22,688 nucleotides of DNA. It comes from PALSA-1296 sp038322815 (GTDB lineage Bacteria; Bacteroidota; Ignavibacteria; Palsa-1295). Positions 1 through 7,945 of the stretch are shown piece after piece (within the stretch, counting starts at the first letter, position 1; every line of letters begins with the position of its first letter). The stretch is from contig JBBQGG010000050.1 in assembly GCA_038322815.1 (NCBI GenBank), forward strand, positions 1-22,688, written 5' to 3'. The notes beneath the pieces were generated by a model. It saw nothing but the letters and a program-made list of their open reading frames with translations. It was not told the origin of the DNA and made no database searches. The translations under genes were made by a program, and so were the position numbers.

Positions 1-636
1 CTCTTGTTCCCAATGGTCACAACTGTTGATGAACTTGATCGTGCAATAGGCTTTCTTGATGAAGCGAAGCGGGAATTACGAAACAAGGGTGAAGCCTTTG
101 ATGAAAATATTCCGGTCGGCATAATGGTCGAAGTTCCTGCAGCAGCTCTTCAAGCTCCTGCGTTTGCAGAACGATGCGATTTCCTCTCTATTGGTACGAA
201 TGATCTTACTCAATATACCTTGGCTGTTGATCGGGGCAACGAATTTGTCGCTCATCTTTTTGATGAACTTCATCCGGCAGTTCTGCGCCTGATTGCAATG
301 ACGGTTCGCGCAGCCCATGCCCGAAAAAAAACTGTTTCACTATGCGGTGAAATGGCAGGGAAACCAATTGCCTTGCCGTTTATCATCGGAATGGGAATTG
401 ATGAACTCTCAGTAGCTCCAAATCGAGTGCGGATGGTCTCCGGACTTATCAGAAAACTAAAATACTCAGAGACGAGGGTTTTAGTAAAAAGAGTATTAGG
501 TGAATCGCAGACGATTCCGGAATTGAAGCAGACTCTTTTTAAATTTTTACAAAAAAGAAATCTTGTCGAAGATTTTTTAACACCACAAGAGATCGAGATG
601 ATCGAAGGGTATGGGGAAGTAATTAGGAATTCTTAA
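1..636 (+). CDS. ptsI: PTS enzyme I (phosphoenolpyruvate-protein phosphotransferase), 3' part
   Basis: Enzyme I takes phosphate from PEP and passes it to HPr; it is cytoplasmic. Only the C-terminal PEP-binding TIM-barrel part, about 211 residues, lies in the window. The frame is open from base 1, so the gene begins upstream. Counting from the TTG at base 4, the family signatures are MVEVPAA (41-47), SIGTNDLTQYTLAVDRGN (62-79) and SLCGEMAG (112-119). C114 corresponds to the catalytic cysteine of the enzyme I / PPDK family, so this part looks intact. The end is normal for the family plus a short tail. Its stop lies 14 nt inside the 3' end of the convergent reductase gene. No HPr or PTS permease gene is in the window, so I cannot tell whether it serves sugar uptake or a regulatory (nitrogen-type) PTS. 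Identification is firm. Confidence 0.95.
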   Translation, partial: LLFPMVTTVDELDRAIGFLDEAKRELRNKGEAFDENIPVGIMVEVPAAALQAPAFAERCDFLSIGTNDLTQYTLAVDRGNEFVAHLFDELHPAVLRLIAMTVRAAHARKKTVSLCGEMAGKPIALPFIIGMGIDELSVAPNRVRMVSGLIRKLKYSETRVLVKRVLGESQTIPELKQTLFKFLQKRNLVEDFLTPQEIEMIEGYGEVIRNS

Positions 637-1462
637 ATTCCTCAATTGTTCTCCTCATGACAACATCGAATGGCTCTGGCTGAATGAGCCGTTCGAAGCG
701 TTCATCATAAAGGACGGTGTCAACACGTTTCGGTTTGTGGAATGTATCGAGTTCGGATTTATCTAAAGGAATGGGCATTTCTCGCAGCCCCGCTTCGGCA
801 AGCATCTTGCCAACTTCGAACGGAGTGGTTATTCCTTGATCGTAGATATTCCAGATGCCGTTCCAATCTGTCTTTGAAGAAAGACAATGTCGGATGGTTT
901 TAACGATGACCTCCATGCTCGACATTGAATTCGGAGTCGTGACTAATTTCGGATATGAATTTAATTTTGAAATCGTATTTCGTGGTGAAAGCAAAGATGA
1001 ATATACTTGGCGTGGGCGAAGAATAGCAGCATTTTTTGGATCTTCAGCAAGAAGAAGTAAATCGCAGGCAGCTTTTGTCCAACTGTAATATGCCGCAGGA
1101 ATGGCAGGGTGATTTGGAGTAAAAGGGTTACCATTTTTATCGTAAGGTCCATCCCAAATGCAACCACTGGAAAAATGTAAAAAGCGAATAGGACGAGAAG
1201 AGGCTTTATTAAGAGAAGTAATCCTTTGAAATAATTGTACAGGTGCTTCTATATTGCAACGGAATGTTTCACGAGGATTTTCTTCGCACCATTTCAGATC
1301 GGTTTTTCCTGCTGCATTAATGATGGCATCGGGTTGGATACTATCAATTTGCGAAGAAGAAAGTTCATCTATATCACCAGACCAATAATGGATTTGATGC
1401 TCAAGGAGATTATCGCGCAGTGCTGACCCGATTTGTCCTCTGCCAATGAGAATTATTTTCAT
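623..1462 (-). CDS. RmlD-like dTDP-4-keto-6-deoxysugar reductase (SDR family)
   Basis: An extended short-chain dehydrogenase of the RmlD_sub_bind type, 279 residues, expected to reduce a dTDP-4-keto-6-deoxy sugar with NAD(P)H in the cytoplasm. The Rossmann motif GRGQIGS is at 7-13, the SSG segment at 98-100, and the catalytic Y-x3-K is Y126-SWT-K130. I chose the ATG at 1462 because it overlaps the rmlB stop as ATGA and has a GGGAGG ribosome site about 10 nt upstream. The GTG nine bases earlier would leave no spacing. It is the last gene of the minus-strand operon and is probably translationally coupled to rmlB. The family also includes reductases giving products other than L-rhamnose, and no rmlC is present here, so I do not name it rmlD. 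The 3' end overlaps ptsI by 14 nt on the opposite strand. Confidence 0.85.
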   Translation of the reverse strand: MKIILIGRGQIGSALRDNLLEHQIHYWSGDIDELSSSQIDSIQPDAIINAAGKTDLKWCEENPRETFRCNIEAPVQLFQRITSLNKASSRPIRFLHFSSGCIWDGPYDKNGNPFTPNHPAIPAAYYSWTKAACDLLLLAEDPKNAAILRPRQVYSSLLSPRNTISKLNSYPKLVTTPNSMSSMEVIVKTIRHCLSSKTDWNGIWNIYDQGITTPFEVGKMLAEAGLREMPIPLDKSELDTFHKPKRVDTVLYDERFERLIQPEPFDVVMRRTIEEFKNS

Positions 1463-2457
1463 TCGCTGCACGCCTCCCAGAACTTACGATTCTTTAAATA
1501 CCATTCAATGGTTTGCTCAATTCCTGTCTCGAAAGAAGTCGTAGGTTCCCAGTCAAGTTCTTGTTTTGAAGAAGTCCAATTCATGGCATAGCGGCGGTCG
1601 TGACCTAGGCGGTCAGTTACATGTGTGAGGAACTGTAAATTTTTTTCTTCAGAAGCGTTAGTTTTATATGCTAATGCTTTTAAGATTGTACGCGAAAGAT
1701 CGAGATTTGTTTTTTCGGACGAACCCCCGAAAAGATAGACCTGACCTGCTTTACCTTGCTCTATAACTTTAAAAATACCTTCACAATGATCACTGACATA
1801 TATCCAATCCCGTATCTGCAAACCATCTCCAAAAATCGGAATGCTTTCTCCGCGAAGAGCCTGTGTAATAATCCGAGGAATAAATTTTTCCGGAAATTGG
1901 TATGCCCCGTAATTGTTCGTGCATCGCGTTATTCGTACATCATAGCCCCATGTATTATAAAATGAGAGTGCGATCAGGTCTGCTGCTGCTTTGCTTGATG
2001 AATATGGGCTTGAAGGATTGAGAGGGGAGTGCCGTTCAAATTTACCAAGGCTTCCCAAGCTGCCATATACTTCATCAGTAGATATCTGAATAAACATCGG
2101 AACATTCGCAGCACGCGCTGCTTCAAGCATTGTTGCAGTCCCGAGCACATTTGTTTCGCTGAAAATTCTCGCAGCATTGATTGAGCGATCGACATGGCTT
2201 TCAGCGGCGAAATTAATGACGACATCAAAATTTTCATTGTTAAATTTTTTGTCCAATGCCTTTTTGACGGCGTCTTCGTCACAAATATTCTCTTTGATGA
2301 AAACATAATTTTGTTGTCCTTCAAGATCAGAAAGATTTTCTCGCTTTCCTGCATAGGTCAGCGCATCGAAATTAAGAACATTATGTCCGCGTGTGATCGC
2401 TATACGAACAAAGTTCGATCCTATAAATCCTGCACCGCCGGTAATGAAGAAATTCAA
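1459..2457 (-). CDS. rmlB: dTDP-glucose 4,6-dehydratase
   Basis: RmlB converts dTDP-D-glucose to dTDP-4-keto-6-deoxy-D-glucose using tightly bound NAD+. It has 332 residues, the usual length. The NAD-binding motif GGAGFIGSN is at 7-15 and AAESHVDRS at 84-92. The STDEVYG segment (126-132) holds the catalytic T127, D128 and E129, and the Y152-SSS-K156 pair completes the SDR site. The start is a TTG, 21 nt after the rmlA stop, with no clear Shine-Dalgarno in an AT-rich leader; no in-frame ATG would keep the glycine motif. It is the third gene of a four-gene minus-strand operon and its stop overlaps the next start (ATGA). Its product can feed rhamnose or other 6-deoxy-hexose pathways. Confidence 0.95.
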   Translation of the reverse strand: MNFFITGGAGFIGSNFVRIAITRGHNVLNFDALTYAGKRENLSDLEGQQNYVFIKENICDEDAVKKALDKKFNNENFDVVINFAAESHVDRSINAARIFSETNVLGTATMLEAARAANVPMFIQISTDEVYGSLGSLGKFERHSPLNPSSPYSSSKAAADLIALSFYNTWGYDVRITRCTNNYGAYQFPEKFIPRIITQALRGESIPIFGDGLQIRDWIYVSDHCEGIFKVIEQGKAGQVYLFGGSSEKTNLDLSRTILKALAYKTNASEEKNLQFLTHVTDRLGHDRRYAMNWTSSKQELDWEPTTSFETGIEQTIEWYLKNRKFWEACSE

Positions 2458-2478
2458 ATAGTACGTATTAAAAAAGTA

Positions 2479-3222
2479 TTAAAATTTAGGTGCTGAAATT
2501 CTTACCAGTTCATTTGCTTTCGCAAGTGAAGCGAATGTTCCCGCATCGCTCCAATAACCTTTGAACGTGGAATATCCAAGCCTCCCTGCCTCTATATAAG
2601 CATTATTCACGTCAGTGATTTCCAATTCATTTCGTGACGATGGTTTTAAGCCCTTTATAATATTGAATACATCAGCGGGATAGCAATAGATACCGGTAAC
2701 AGCAAGATTCGAAGGCGGCTCAGCTGGTTTTTCGATGATTTTTGTAATGTTCCTTTCGTCAACAACAGCTACACCGAATCGCTCAGGATCGGATACATCT
2801 TTTAATATGATATGAGCATTTTCCGGATCATTCGTGAACTCGGCTATTGTGGCGTTAATACTATCTTCAAAAATATTATCTCCTAAAATAACACACATCG
2901 GCTGCCCATTTGCAAAGCGTTCGGCAAGCGCAAGCGCCTGAGCAATACCACCCGCTTCATCTTGTACACGATATGTAAGCCTGCATCCGAAATCTTTTCC
3001 AGAACCAAGCAGCGAAATAAAATCGCCCATGTGCTCAGTGCCGGTAACGATCAATATATCTGTAATTCCTGCGCCGACGAGTTTTTTTATCGGATAGAAT
3101 ATCATTGGCATATCGCCTATAGGAAGCAAATGCTTATTTGTCACTTTTGTGCAAGGATGCAGCCGCGAGCCTGTTCCGCCTGCAAGGATAATACCGATAA
3201 TGTTTGGCGATTCTCTTACCAT
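2479..3222 (-). CDS. rmlA: Glucose-1-phosphate thymidylyltransferase, short form
   Basis: A sugar-nucleotide pyrophosphorylase that joins glucose-1-phosphate and dTTP to give dTDP-glucose, the first step before RmlB. It has 247 residues, shorter than the roughly 290 of enteric RmlA, matching the short subgroup without the C-terminal regulatory extension. The signature loop GGTGSRLHPCTKVTNK is at 15-30, LGDN with metal-binding D115 at 113-116, EKP at 164-166, ELEITDVN at 199-206 and the SDAGT segment at 225-229. The ATG at 3222 places the P-loop-like motif at the usual distance from the N-terminus. It lies 15 nt behind the methyltransferase gene and 21 nt before rmlB, so it is clearly in one transcription unit. 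Another NTP-sugar specificity within the family is possible, but the rmlB neighbour supports dTTP. Confidence 0.9.
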   Translation of the reverse strand: MVRESPNIIGIILAGGTGSRLHPCTKVTNKHLLPIGDMPMIFYPIKKLVGAGITDILIVTGTEHMGDFISLLGSGKDFGCRLTYRVQDEAGGIAQALALAERFANGQPMCVILGDNIFEDSINATIAEFTNDPENAHIILKDVSDPERFGVAVVDERNITKIIEKPAEPPSNLAVTGIYCYPADVFNIIKGLKPSSRNELEITDVNNAYIEAGRLGYSTFKGYWSDAGTFASLAKANELVRISAPKF

Positions 3223-3237
3223 GTATTATACGTTTTG

Positions 3238-3897
3238 TTATTTCTTAATAAAGATAGCTGCACCGTTTCTTAAAGTAAGATTCTCCCAAACTTTATTCCA
3301 ACCAGAAGAGGTATTTAATTTCCAATAGTTTTGGAAGTTTTTGATGTCATTAACATCATCCAATGCGACAACCTTTATATTTAGGTTATTCTCTACCGTA
3401 TAATTGAATTCCTTTTGTCCGGTAAAGGGAGAGCCATCGATGAAAACGAAATCAGCATGAATATCTTTTGCCAGATTTTGTGGTATGTTCTGAATAACTT
3501 CTAATTCTTCTTTTCGCCATCCGAGAACAACTTTTAATGGGTTATGATTGAGCATTGTCGGTTGTGAATTATAGAAATTCTTCACTTCGTTTTTTGTCAA
3601 ATAATCATCCGAAGAAACAGAGCAGCCATAGAGTGCTTCAACTGGCTTTTTCTTTAACTCTTCATATCTTTCGATTCGGGCTTCTATACTATATATTTTT
3701 GAACCGCTATTTATAGCATCAAAAAAGGCAGTTGTACTTCCATCGCCGGTTCCTCCGCCGATCTCAAGGATTGTGCATGGGGATATTTTTTTTGCCCAAA
3801 AATTTAGTTGTTCCCAAAATTCATCACGATAAATCTCTTGCATTGCGCTCGTTTTCGTCTTAAGAAGTGTTTTGTAGTCTGTAGGGAAGCATAACAT
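3238..3897 (-). CDS. Class I SAM-dependent methyltransferase
   Basis: A 219-residue protein with a Rossmann-type methyltransferase core. Motif I is ILEIGGGTGDGST, the following acidic strand end is IYSIEARIERYEEL (SAM ribose contact), and a later strand reads FVFIDGSPFTGQKEF. The pattern resembles Methyltransf_24-like enzymes found in surface-sugar and small-molecule clusters. The substrate is not visible; as first gene of the rmlA-rmlB-reductase operon it could methylate a sugar or polysaccharide end, which is inference only. No signal peptide or membrane segment is seen, so it is cytoplasmic. The ATG at 3897 is 43 bp from the start of the divergent GT9 gene, and the shared gap holds an inverted repeat (3915-3934). 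An internal ATG (residue 19) is a weaker alternative start. Confidence 0.75.
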   Translation of the reverse strand: MLCFPTDYKTLLKTKTSAMQEIYRDEFWEQLNFWAKKISPCTILEIGGGTGDGSTTAFFDAINSGSKIYSIEARIERYEELKKKPVEALYGCSVSSDDYLTKNEVKNFYNSQPTMLNHNPLKVVLGWRKEELEVIQNIPQNLAKDIHADFVFIDGSPFTGQKEFNYTVENNLNIKVVALDDVNDIKNFQNYWKLNTSSGWNKVWENLTLRNGAAIFIKK

Positions 3898-3914
3898 TTA
3901 TTTCTCGCTGGCAG

Positions 3915-3934
3915 TTACCCCAAGTAGGGGGTAA
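3915..3934. promoter_or_regulatory. Inverted repeat between divergent genes
   Basis: TTACCCC and GGGGTAA form a perfect 7-bp inverted repeat with a 6-nt centre in the 43-bp gap between the methyltransferase and GT9 starts. In plus-strand RNA the right arm contains the G-rich stretch that would serve as ribosome site for the ATG at 3941, so a hairpin could hide it. It could equally be an operator shared by both genes. Function is inferred from position only. Confidence 0.35.
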
Positions 3935-3940
3935 AAATCT

Positions 3941-5143
3941 ATGGTTAAAATTGATCGTAAAAGTAAAATGTCCGTAAGCGCTATGAATTGGCTTAAACGT
4001 AGGAGTACACCGGATAGCGGTTCCATGCGTATAGCCAGAAATCATAGACTGCAAAGAAAACTCATTAATATCGGACAGCGTATCGCAATTTTTTGTATGG
4101 GCATCTTATATCGAAAATATAGAAACCCTGAAAAACCGAATTTAGAAAACACTTCATCAATCCTTATTATCCCTCACGATCCAATTGGCGATCTTGTAAT
4201 AACTTCAGCACTTTGGAATATGCTAAAAACAAGGTATCCTCACATTAGAGTAGGCGTTGTTTGTAGTGAAAGAAACCGCGATGTTTTACAACATGAGCAA
4301 ATAGATAAAATTTACGATCTTTACTCTTCCAACATTTTTCGATTTTTTAACCAAATGTTGATAGCTCGTCGAGATAGTTGGGAGGTCGTGCTTTCAACAG
4401 CAGGTTTTTATAAGCCGACTCGTTTTGCGTTCATTAGTCGTTTTATTGCACACAAGTCTATCACTGCAAGTATGCACAGTTCCAGGTCTCAAAGATACGC
4501 AAGGATCTATTCATTCTGTTTCCCGCGACCTACGGAAGAGAAACAAACGCCAATGGTTGAACAATATCAGGCTCTTGTGGAGAAGGTTTTTGATATTACA
4601 TTTACTGCCAAAGAACGTTTACCTCATTTTACTATTGACAAAAAAAGTAAAACAGAAACGGAGCATCGAATTACTAACCTGCTTCATGAAAAAGGATATT
4701 CTCGCTATATATTGATCAATCTTGAAGCCAAGGTTCCATACAGAGAGTGGGGAATTGAAAACGTCAGAGTTTTTGCAGAAACTTTATACCCTGCAGATCG
4801 CGAAACTATGATCCTTTTATCTGCTTCTGCAAAATTTTTGGAATACTACCAACCCCGTAAATTCTTTGAAAAAAATCTGAATGTTGAAATGTTTCCTACA
4901 AAGAACATTCATGAGTTAGCCTCGGTTATTGAATGTGCGGCAATTGTCATTTCACCCGATACTGCAGTAGTGCATATAGCTGCAACGCTAAGAAAAAAAA
5001 TAATTGCTTTTTATCCATCTCCGGATGAATGGTTGCCGTATGGAATTAAAACAACAATTTTCTATCCTGAAAGATGGGAGCCAATTTCTACGATAAATGT
5101 TACTAAAGTCTTTTCTGCTGCTGTTTCTTTGCTCGAACCTTAG
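3941..5143 (+). CDS. Glycosyltransferase family 9 protein (heptosyltransferase-like)
   Basis: GT9 enzymes have a GT-B fold and transfer heptose or similar sugars from a nucleotide donor to lipopolysaccharide core or related glycans at the inner face of the cytoplasmic membrane. In this 400-residue protein the N-terminal domain begins with SILIIPHDPIGDLVITSALW (73-92), the typical acceptor-side loop of the family. The C-terminal donor domain carries SPDTAVVHIAATLRKKIIAFY (348-368), equivalent to the GDT-x2-H motif of WaaC/WaaF. About 70 basic residues precede the first domain, longer than usual, so the true start could be one of the in-frame ATGs at 3968, 3983 or 4025. The ATG at 3941 has a G-rich ribosome site 9 nt upstream. 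It is followed after 19 nt by a GT4 gene. The exact sugar cannot be read from sequence. Confidence 0.85.
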   Translation: MVKIDRKSKMSVSAMNWLKRRSTPDSGSMRIARNHRLQRKLINIGQRIAIFCMGILYRKYRNPEKPNLENTSSILIIPHDPIGDLVITSALWNMLKTRYPHIRVGVVCSERNRDVLQHEQIDKIYDLYSSNIFRFFNQMLIARRDSWEVVLSTAGFYKPTRFAFISRFIAHKSITASMHSSRSQRYARIYSFCFPRPTEEKQTPMVEQYQALVEKVFDITFTAKERLPHFTIDKKSKTETEHRITNLLHEKGYSRYILINLEAKVPYREWGIENVRVFAETLYPADRETMILLSASAKFLEYYQPRKFFEKNLNVEMFPTKNIHELASVIECAAIVISPDTAVVHIAATLRKKIIAFYPSPDEWLPYGIKTTIFYPERWEPISTINVTKVFSAAVSLLEP

Positions 5144-5162
5144 GACTAAATTCTTTTCATAG

Positions 5163-6122
5163 ATGCATATTCTTATCGTCAATAATCTACCCATTCCCGC
5201 TTTAAAATATGGCGGCACAGAAAGAGTAATCTGGTGGTTGGGTAAAGAATTGTCAAAGCGCGGACATACAATAACCTACCTTGTACCGGCAGGCTCCTCA
5301 TGCCCTTTCGCAGAAATACTTACGTATGACCCCTCTCTTCATTTAACAAATCAAATTCCCAAGTATATTGATATTGTGCATTCGAATTTCCCTGTGCTGC
5401 ACGAAATCTCGAAACCGTATATCGTGACGATGCATGGATATGATAGAAAGGGCGGTACCTTTGATCGCAATACAGTTTTTGTTTCTAAAAAACATGCTGA
5501 GTTGCATCATGCCGCAGCGTTTGTTTATAATGGACTCGATCCCGAAGAGTACGGAAATTTCGATCCTTCCTCGCCGCGTTCGCATCTCTTATTTTTAGCG
5601 GCAATTGATAGAGTAGAAAAAAATATTTCCGGAGCTATTCGCATAGCAAAAAAAGCACGACAAAAACTTGCTGTTATAGGAGGTTCAAAATTTACCCTGG
5701 ATCCGCGGATAAAATATTATGGAATGATCGGCGGCGAAGAAAAAAATCAGATAATCAAAAGTTCAAGTGCATTACTTTATCCCGTAACCTGGGATGAGCC
5801 ATTTGGTTTAGCCCAGATCGAATCAATGTATCATGGTTGCCCGGTACTAGGCACTCCGTACGGAGCGCTTCCGGAGATCGTTACCAAGGATGTCGGAATC
5901 TTGTCAACATCAATGCAAACGCTTATTGATACAGCAAAAGATCATGCGCAGTTCAACAGAAGATACTGCCATGATCATGTCATGGAAAATTTTACTTCAG
6001 TGCAGATGACAGACAAATATATTGAAATGTATGAAAAAATTTTAGCAGGGGAAATGCTTAATGTTTCTGATCCATTTTTTGAAGCGAAGTCATTTAATGA
6101 TAAATATCCTATTGTACATTAG
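5163..6122 (+). CDS. Glycosyltransferase family 4 protein
   Basis: A GT-B retaining glycosyltransferase of 319 residues, somewhat shorter than the usual 350-400. The N-terminal loop GGTERV (17-22) is typical of GT4. The donor-binding E-x7-E motif is E212-PFGLAQI-E220, inside the segment PVTWDEPFGLAQIESMYHG, followed by GTPYGALPEIV. No signal peptide or membrane span is seen, so it acts on the cytoplasmic side. The ATG at 5163 starts directly with the first beta strand (MHILIVNNLP), as expected. It lies 19 nt after the GT9 gene and likely shares its transcript; its stop is 2 nt from the convergent PAP2 stop. Donor and acceptor are unknown; the glycan locus context suggests a surface or exopolysaccharide. 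Confidence 0.87.
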   Translation: MHILIVNNLPIPALKYGGTERVIWWLGKELSKRGHTITYLVPAGSSCPFAEILTYDPSLHLTNQIPKYIDIVHSNFPVLHEISKPYIVTMHGYDRKGGTFDRNTVFVSKKHAELHHAAAFVYNGLDPEEYGNFDPSSPRSHLLFLAAIDRVEKNISGAIRIAKKARQKLAVIGGSKFTLDPRIKYYGMIGGEEKNQIIKSSSALLYPVTWDEPFGLAQIESMYHGCPVLGTPYGALPEIVTKDVGILSTSMQTLIDTAKDHAQFNRRYCHDHVMENFTSVQMTDKYIEMYEKILAGEMLNVSDPFFEAKSFNDKYPIVH

Positions 6123-6124
6123 AT

Positions 6125-7027
6125 CTATTGTAAATTCCAAGCCATTCTTAACCCAGAACCCTCAGGAGAAGAATAAACTCCGAGTGAAACATTTTTTGGC
6201 ATGATCCTATGCATTTCCGGAACAACAATGCCGATTGTTCCCCCAACTAAACCACCAACGATAATATCACTGGGCCAATGTCGTAAAGCGATAAGACGCA
6301 AATATCCCATTCCTAAGACAGGTAAGGATGCAAGCGCATAGATGCCGACCTTTTCCCATCCCTCAATTTGCGGATTATAATCACAATAGATCTTCGCCAT
6401 TAAAAAAAGTGAGGCAGCACAAGCAGAGGTATGTCCGCTGTAAAAGGAATCTCTGTTGCTTCCGGATTTTGCTTCAGTCCTCTCGGCAGGTGTATGGGCT
6501 ACATAGGCAGTGGGCCGAATTCGCCTTTGGAAAAAAGGACCAAACGGGCTGAATTGGAATGTAAACATATTGATCGCATTTACTTCTGCCATAAGCAAAA
6601 CGATGTCATCCCAGTTTTTTCTGTATCGCTCTCCGAAAAGAAGCGCAAGCGGCGCAGCGGCGCAGAGAATTTGATAGTCCACTGCAATATAGGTATAATC
6701 ACGGCTGGGCAGCCCTATATGCAAAGCCCATCTATCAATAGGATTTAATTGGTCCAGGCTAGGTTGGGATTGAATCAGATTAAATTCTGCATCAGAAATT
6801 TCAGGCTTAGGAGTCAGTTTGATCTGTTGCACGCCGAGAATTGCTAATTCTGCCCCTACTGTAATTGCAACACTTCCCAAAAAATTAACGTGATATACAT
6901 GCCCGGCTAATCTTGTTGTATCTTCAGTGTCCTTATGCTCTCTGTGTTCCCCCGTACTCGTGTCTGTATTCTGTGCCTGTACTGAAGTACAAAATAACAA
7001 TAAGGTTATAAAAACTACCTTTTTCAT
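6125..7027 (-). CDS. PAP2-family phosphatase, exported
   Basis: PAP2 phosphatases remove phosphate from lipid phosphates such as undecaprenyl pyrophosphate, phosphatidic acid or lipid A. This 300-residue protein has a signal peptide (1-18, ending VQA) and hydrophobic segments around 48-66, 115-130, 203-212 and 255-270. The active-site motifs are RP (171-172), SGH (197-199) with H199, and R244-x5-H250-x3-D254. The lysine normally seven residues before RP is not at its place, and the residue before R244 is leucine instead of serine, so the site is slightly divergent. The start ATG has a TACATTTG box 23 nt upstream (7050-7057) and no Shine-Dalgarno. It sits among glycosyltransferase genes, so carrier-lipid recycling or lipid remodelling is a reasonable guess, not shown. 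Confidence 0.85.
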   Translation of the reverse strand: MKKVVFITLLLFCTSVQAQNTDTSTGEHREHKDTEDTTRLAGHVYHVNFLGSVAITVGAELAILGVQQIKLTPKPEISDAEFNLIQSQPSLDQLNPIDRWALHIGLPSRDYTYIAVDYQILCAAAPLALLFGERYRKNWDDIVLLMAEVNAINMFTFQFSPFGPFFQRRIRPTAYVAHTPAERTEAKSGSNRDSFYSGHTSACAASLFLMAKIYCDYNPQIEGWEKVGIYALASLPVLGMGYLRLIALRHWPSDIIVGGLVGGTIGIVVPEMHRIMPKNVSLGVYSSPEGSGLRMAWNLQ

Positions 7028-7049
7028 CTTTTTTGTGGTTATGATTAAT

Positions 7050-7057
7050 CAAATGTA
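7050..7057 (-). promoter_or_regulatory. Bacteroidetes-type -7 box upstream of PAP2 gene
   Basis: Read on the minus strand the bases are TACATTTG, an exact match to TAnnTTTG, the -7 element of the primary sigma factor in Bacteroidota. It ends 22 nt before the ATG at 7027. I see no convincing -33 TTTG element. Confidence 0.35.
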
Positions 7058-7102
7058 CGTAATATGGTGTTTAACGGATTTACTTTTCCGTGATCTGCAA
7101 TA

Positions 7103-7915
7103 ATGGCAACCTACCATATCATTTTTCGCACCTGCGATATTGTGCATTCTCTTCATAATGCTCCGCGCCCATTTGATCTGGATAAGCGAAGTCTAATTAA
7201 AATATGTTTTAAGAGCCTGTTTTACGCTGTTAGGGATTATCAGTATAAAATCACGGTTTTAGGGGATAGGCTTTCTGATGAGATGCAGGATTTCTTTCGG
7301 CAATATCCGGTCACTCTTCTTAACGAAGAACTCGGCAATGATAATTCCATCCTAAGGCAGATTGAAATTGCGCTCGAAACTTCTGAAGATGAATGGATCT
7401 ATTTTGTTGAAGATGATTATCTTCATGTACCTCAAACATTCAAATGGATAGATGATTTTATTACGAATCGCAAGCAGTATATGTCTACGAAAAGACTTGC
7501 GCGAGCACTGCGTTTTATTCGTCTGAACTTAGATGACCGCCCACTCATCATTCATACGCCTGATTACCCCGATAGATATAAACCGAAGTATCTACGTTTT
7601 TCACTGATCTTCCTTTCAAAATATTGCCATTGGCGGCAGGTGACCAACACGACATTCACTTTTATGATGCAGGGTAAAACTGTTCGCAAGTACAAAGATA
7701 TTCTTTTGCGCTCATCAATAGGCGCTGATGACGGATACTTAAGCAGAAAACTTTTTGCAGGCTTGCGTTTCGGCGATAAAGCTCTTTGTGTATCTCCGAT
7801 TCCGGGCGTTTCTACACACATGCATGATGAAGTCATGACGCCGCTTGTGGATTGGGCACAAATTTATGACCTGAATTTAAGACTGTCGGATGGAATTCAT
7901 GCGGAAAGCATGTAG
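7103..7915 (+). CDS. Putative GT-A-type glycosyltransferase
   Basis: A 270-residue cytoplasmic protein without membrane segments. An acidic FVEDDY motif (101-106) follows a predicted strand and sits where GT-A (family 2-like) enzymes carry the metal-binding DxD. Further on are GADDGYLSRKL (217-227) and STHMHDE (237-243), which could supply the catalytic base and the C-terminal metal-binding histidine of GT-A folds. The start ATG at 7103 is preceded by TACTTTTC at 7081-7088, a near match to the -7 box. It is 30 nt upstream of the DUF2961 gene and may be cotranscribed with it. The family assignment rests on motif layout and neighbours, so the exact group and substrate remain open. Confidence 0.65.
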   Translation: MATYHIIFRTCDIVHSLHNAPRPFDLDKRSLIKICFKSLFYAVRDYQYKITVLGDRLSDEMQDFFRQYPVTLLNEELGNDNSILRQIEIALETSEDEWIYFVEDDYLHVPQTFKWIDDFITNRKQYMSTKRLARALRFIRLNLDDRPLIIHTPDYPDRYKPKYLRFSLIFLSKYCHWRQVTNTTFTFMMQGKTVRKYKDILLRSSIGADDGYLSRKLFAGLRFGDKALCVSPIPGVSTHMHDEVMTPLVDWAQIYDLNLRLSDGIHAESM

Positions 7916-7945
7916 TTAGTAAAGAAAATTTTTGTCCTAATACGT

